From positions 434,001-498,000 of the forward strand of contig JALRMH010000025.1 in NCBI GenBank assembly GCA_026119935.1: a DNA stretch of 64,000 nt. Direction: 5' to 3'. A model generated the notes under the pieces. It was not told where the DNA came from, ran no database searches, and saw only the letters and a program-made list of their open reading frames with translations. The position numbers and the translations under genes were made by a program. This DNA is from Endothia cerciana (Eukaryota; Ascomycota; Sordariomycetes; Diaporthales; Cryphonectriaceae). Shown here piece by piece: positions 59,813-64,000 of this stretch (position 1 is the first letter of the stretch; each line of letters starts with the position of its first letter).

Positions 59813-62320
59813 GTACACCCTTTACGCAAGCGACTGGCATGAAATTCTCTGCCCACCGGTGTTTATCACTTGTCAGTATTCTATCACCAAACCACCAGTA
59901 CAAGTTTCAACAGCAGGGGGGTCAGAAATACCGTAGCTCGCATTATCGACGACTCATGTTAGAGGATCGTAGACAGCTCCGCGGTAACCATTTCCCGTCT
60001 TGCCTTCGAACAAAATACCCATCCTGTCCGGTTTGCACAGACGAGCGCCGGTGAATCAGGTATCTATGCAGAAATAAAAAGGAATGTCTAAGAGCATCAA
60101 GATTAATACTATGGGAAGGTAAACGATCTATCGATCGTCGATCTTACCCTTGAAGGTGACTGTTGGCCCGGGTGACCGTTCTCTCGATACCGTTTTACCT
60201 GGCGATTACGATGTCATGATAAATAGGCAGAGGGCAGAATCTCTGTCGCATAGTAGGCACCAAGGGGGCCGAAAAGGATAGCATCTGCTTTCCAATCAAA
60301 TAGGTTGACCGTCGCAATATTAGCACTACATGGCGGTGCTGCCGGCAGAAAGTAACAAATTCCAGGCGACCGACCGCATGACCCACAGAGTCTGGGCAGG
60401 GATACAATAATCCGGTCCTATCCAATACTATAAACTCAACTCTCCCTTGCCGACAATTTCGGGTTGATTGGGTCGCGACGTTATCCTTGAGGACCAGAAG
60501 TGTTGAGCATCTTGCTACGGACAGCTCTTCTATAGTCCCTCTGCGATCGAGGTCTGACCTGCCTTGGCATCCCCATGCATTGTAGGTATTGGAACCGACG
60601 TCTTATCATCTAGGGACGACGCAAGTGTCTAGATACTTAGACGCCTAGGCAAGCGCCCCGGGATGAAGATCCGTGTAGTCACTGCAAGCCAAGACTGCCT
60701 CGGATACGTAGGTAGGAATACTGTAGGTGAGACCGGAGGAAGGTTTTTATGCCCGAAGTAAAAGGCTCTTAACAGACTCACGATTTCGACCATGATGTTG
60801 GTAAATTCTTCACATTACAAGGGTATTGTGGGATGCGGAAGCTTTCTGTTGATAGCTGAGACCTCCCATTGAGTCTCTCTATGCAACTAACTGTCTGGTG
60901 GAGTCTACGGGACGTGAGATGCCCCTGGAAATGTACATTGAGAGTACCCACAAGGACACCGGGCTCCGTGTTGGATTTGCTTCATAAATTATCTCGATTA
61001 GCCCTATTCCTATGTGTGCTCGCCTGTAGGATGTACTCAAGAGTCCAGTCGCCGCCCCCCCCCCCCCCAAGTCTCTCCCAATCATCTCTCGCCCTACGCA
61101 CCAACTATTCTAGGAAGACAAACTCAGGCTAATAATTAAATGTAAGTCACTCCAGGGCTCAAAGTGACATATGGATCGTGCAGATAGTTCCAGTGTCCTA
61201 CTCCCCTTAATCAAATTGCCACAGCTATGCGGCCGTGACAGGAGACACGACAAAATCGATCGGCCATTTCTTTACATAACACATACACACATATACACGG
61301 GAAGGCGACCGATGCAATACTGATTTTTACGTACCGAAAACCCAAGCGCTCGAGGATGCCCATCCGCGCGTGCGCGTGCGCGCGCGTGTGCGTGCAGGAT
61401 AGGCCTGACCAAGATCCCCGGCCTCCTCCGCCATACGTCCTCTGCCGCCCCGGGAGCCCTTTTCCTCAGCCGGGACAAAAAGGCGACCCACAGCCCACGC
61501 GTTGCCCCGGGGCCGGGCACTCGGCCCGCGTGTGCAGTGGTGGTTTTTTTCTTTAGGCGGGGACCCGCCCGCCGTTGACGTGCTTTTGTCCCGGGCGTTC
61601 GTCATGTTTAGCTCCGGGACGAAGTTTACCACCCCCCCCCCCCAATATACGAGGCCCCCCAAATTGACGTTCGGACATAACAATCGACAATAGGGGTTAT
61701 ATGACCCTGCGCCAGATAGCGCAAGAGAGATATTCACGCTGCGGGGCGGGTGGAACTGGCAGAGGCGAGGAGGACAGGTCCTCAGGCGGCACGCGTTCTG
61801 CACGGTCAATATATCCCAACTAGGTCGTCAAAGCACGTTCTGCGCGGTCAATACATCCCAACTAGGTCGTCTAAAGCATGTTTTATCCTTCCTCTCTTGT
61901 CGACATACATAAATAGTAGTAGCATATATCGAATTCCCGGATCGCCTTTCCATATCTGGATGCCTTTTCTACGGGCCATGTGTCTCGCCTGCATGAGACC
62001 ATGCTCGATTCATGAAATCTGGGGCACAGGGTGTTCCTATTTCCTAATTGCTGTCGTTATGGTCCACATTGCGTGCTCGCAGGCCGGCTATGACACCTTG
62101 CGCGGCCTGGCCGTCTGATTCGCCACGACAGGGCCTGATAATACTTACGGAATCGTGCGTCTACATGCTTACCGGGCACTAACCTCGTGCGCCGTTATAA
62201 GTGTAGCCGCTTGACGTTTTCGCGACCCTGCCTACCGGAGCCCACTAGTCACCTCCTGAGCAAGCCACTACCGAGTACGGCCTGTGAAGAGAGTCGTCCG
62301 CCAGCAGCCAGACAAGAACG
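59813..62320. other. 2.5-kb spacer upstream of the MFS gene
   Basis: No gene is supported. Seen: C runs at 61055-61068 and 61632-61643, an alternating CG/TG stretch at 61365-61395 that could adopt Z-DNA, and a 42-bp tandem duplication at 61794-61878. Confidence 0.5.
61794..61878 (+). repeat. 42-bp tandem duplication
   Basis: Two head-to-tail copies start at 61794 and 61836, beginning CGTTCTGC and containing GGTCAATA-ATCCCAACTAGGTCGTC. They differ at two internal positions (A/G in the CACGG/CGCGG part and T/C in TATA/TACA) plus one inserted T near the end; both substitutions are transitions. Confidence 0.85.
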
Positions 62321-64000
62321 ATGGCCTCGACCAGGGACCACGATATCGACAAGGAGACGGGCCTGGACGCCCCGGGGCCCGGCGCGGCCTCGCCTTCCGG
62401 GCGCGACTATGGTATCGAGAGCAGCTCGGACGAGGCGCTCGACGACAGCTATGAGGTGTTCAAAGCTGCCGTGGAGACTGAGTTCGAGGAGGCGGAGGTG
62501 AAGCGCGTGCTGAGGAAGATCGACATGCGTATCGTGCCGGTGTTGTTTGTTACCTATTTTCTGCAGTATCTGGATAAGAGTAAGTCTTGGCCTCCTTTGC
62601 TCCCTGTGAGAACGTCGGTCCCCCCGGGCAGGACCGGCTCGGAGATTTTTCCAATTTTTGGGGGGAGGCTGGGGGGTGGGTCGTGTCTGGGCTGTGAGAG
62701 CTGATGATGAGTACGCAGACTCGCTCAACTTCGCCAGCGAATTCGGCCTGAAGACGGGTACCAACCTGCAGGGACAGGACTATTCCTGGCTGAGTTCCAT
62801 CTTCTACTTCGGCTACCTGATCGCGCAATTCCCGGCCTCGTACGCGCTCCAGGCCCTCCCCATGGGCAAGTTCGTCTCTATCATTACTATCATATGGGGC
62901 GCTATCGTCATGACGACGCCCGGGTGCACGTCGTTCGCCGGGATCGCGACGAACCGCTTCTTCCTCGGCGTGACCGAGGCGGTGGTCAACCCGGCGTTCG
63001 TGCTGATCATGAGCGTCTGGTATACCTCTGCCGAGCAGCCCCTGCGCCTGGAGACGTACTACTGCACCAACGGCCTGGCGACGATGTTCGGTGGCCTCAT
63101 CGGTTACGCCGTGGGGCATATCACGACGGGCCTCGCGCAGTGGATGTACGTCTTCATCATCTTCGGCGCCATCAGCTTCTCCTGGGGCATCGTGTCCCTG
63201 CTCATCCTGCCGGACCTCCCGTCCACCGCGAAGTTCCTGTCGCCCCGCGAGAGGGCCATCGCCATCGACCGGGTCAGCCGCAACAAGCAGGGCGTCAAGA
63301 ACCACCACTTCCGGAAGTACCAGGCGGTCCAGTGCGCCAAGGACCCCAAGACGTGGATCCTGTTCGTGATGGCGGTCGGCGCACAGGTGCCCAACAGCGC
63401 GCTGACGAGCTTCACGAGCATCATCATCGACACCTTCGGGTTCGACACGCTCGGCTCGCAGTACCTGCAGATCCCGGGGGGCGCGGTGCAGTTCCTGGCG
63501 CTGCTCATTGGCGGGTGGGTGTGTACGCGGTGGCCGCAGAGCAGGTGTATCACGATGATTGTGGCGAATGCGATCTGTATCGTCGGCGCGGCGTTGTTGG
63601 TCGGGCTGTCGGATAGCAACAAGGTGAGTGTTTCCAGCCCGTGATGCCCTACCCCGGAGGAGAGAGATCATCGAGAGCTGACGATCCCAGTGGGGCCGGC
63701 TCGTTGCGCTCTGGCTGTGCTACTTCCAGGGCCTGGGGTTCAGCATGTCCCTGACGATGGTCTCGTCCAATGTGGCCGGCTACACCAAGAAGCAGCTCAC
63801 CGGTGCGGTCCTGTTCACGGGGTACTGCGTGGGCAACATCATAGGCCCGCAGACGTTCATCTCCAGCGAAGCTCGTAGGTCCCCTCCTCCCCTCACACCC
63901 CATCTGGCTCCTCATCGGTGAAGAGACGGGGAGACGCCCTCTGGAGGGACGAGCCAGACAGCACGCTGACCACTGGTCCTCACAGCTGGCTACCACAGCG
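62321..64000 (+). CDS. MFS transporter of the Dal5 (allantoate/anion:cation symporter) family, 3' end outside the window
   Basis: Exons 62321-62579, 62719-63623, 63691-63874 and 63986 onward join in phase (introns 139, 67 and 111 nt, two with GCTGAC-type branches). The cytosolic N-terminus is acidic, then RKIDMRIVPVLFVTYFLQYLDKNSL, where intron 1 cuts just before the family NSL/TxL motif. Further family marks: LQGQDYSWLSSIFYFGYLIAQFPASY, ATNRFFLGVTEAVVNPAF, VWYTSAEQPLRLETYYCTNGLA, LPDLPSTAKFLSPRERAIAIDR, and YTKKQLTGAVLFTGYCVGNIIGPQTF near the edge. At least nine TM segments are seen in the window. Dal5-type proteins import allantoate, ureidosuccinate, vitamins or carboxylates at the plasma membrane; the substrate cannot be read here. 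Confidence 0.9.

Noticed and set aside
56100..60100. Transposon in the AT-rich block
   Set aside because: No terminal repeats, reverse transcriptase, transposase or DDE motif was visible; only the HET-ankyrin relic and an unidentified relic.
1..64000. CRISPR array, prophage, bacterial-style operon or secondary-metabolite cluster
   Set aside because: The window is eukaryotic with spliced genes. No spaced direct repeats were seen, and no intact PKS, NRPS or terpene synthase core was found.

Overview
This window comes from a filamentous ascomycete nuclear genome, probably Pezizomycotina and most likely a Sordariomycete. The evidence is short GT-AG introns of about 55-190 nt with CTAAC/CTGAC-type branch points, GC-rich coding sequence, a GH93 arabinanase, a STAND N-terminal exon, a HET-ankyrin relic, and fungal versions of BCK1, POM152 and PRI1. 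All exon joins given here were derived by eye from splice sites and reading-frame phase. No search or alignment was run.

Layout. 1-593 (-) is the 5' part of a STAND-type protein that runs off the left edge. 1437-2912 (-) is a secreted GH93 exo-arabinanase. 3519-5285 (-) is the DNA primase catalytic subunit PRI1, which shares a promoter containing two ACGCGT (MluI cell-cycle box) sites with a GH5 sterol/ceramide glucosidase (6011-8475, +). 10637-16565 (+) is a 1940-aa BCK1-type MAPKKK of the cell-wall-integrity pathway, with a long leader, a possible leader intron and an overlapping uORF. 18435-19035 (+) is a frameshifted gene of unknown function. 19721-20797 (+) is a DJ-1/PfpI protein, convergent with a four-TM protein with a disordered tail (20929-22693, -).

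22.7-31.1 kb is sparse: a 58-aa two-exon secreted protein (26243-26486, -) and the mitochondrial pyruvate carrier MPC1 (29045-29583, -). From 31 to 51 kb housekeeping genes return: an RWD/DUF1115 protein (-), a CorA-like channel with one frameshift (-), nucleoporin POM152 (-), a UCH37/BAP1-type deubiquitinase with an enlarged active-site insertion (+), a Whi5/Nrm1-like G1/S repressor (-) and a zinc metallopeptidase with a jacalin-like tail (-).

51-62 kb is gene-poor. 56.1-60.1 kb is AT-rich and holds a broken HET-ankyrin gene and another decayed coding relic. The window ends in a Dal5-type MFS transporter (62321-64000+, +).

Themes. A PRI1 promoter with MCB sites and a Whi5/Nrm1-like repressor both belong to G1/S transcription. 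BCK1, the glucosidase and the transporter concern the cell wall and membrane. Outside genes the sequence carries an unusual number of pure G or C runs of 10-15 nt, and three arrays of a degenerate CTGRN pentamer. I saw no intact transposon, CRISPR array, rRNA or convincing tRNA, and no clearly new multi-gene system.
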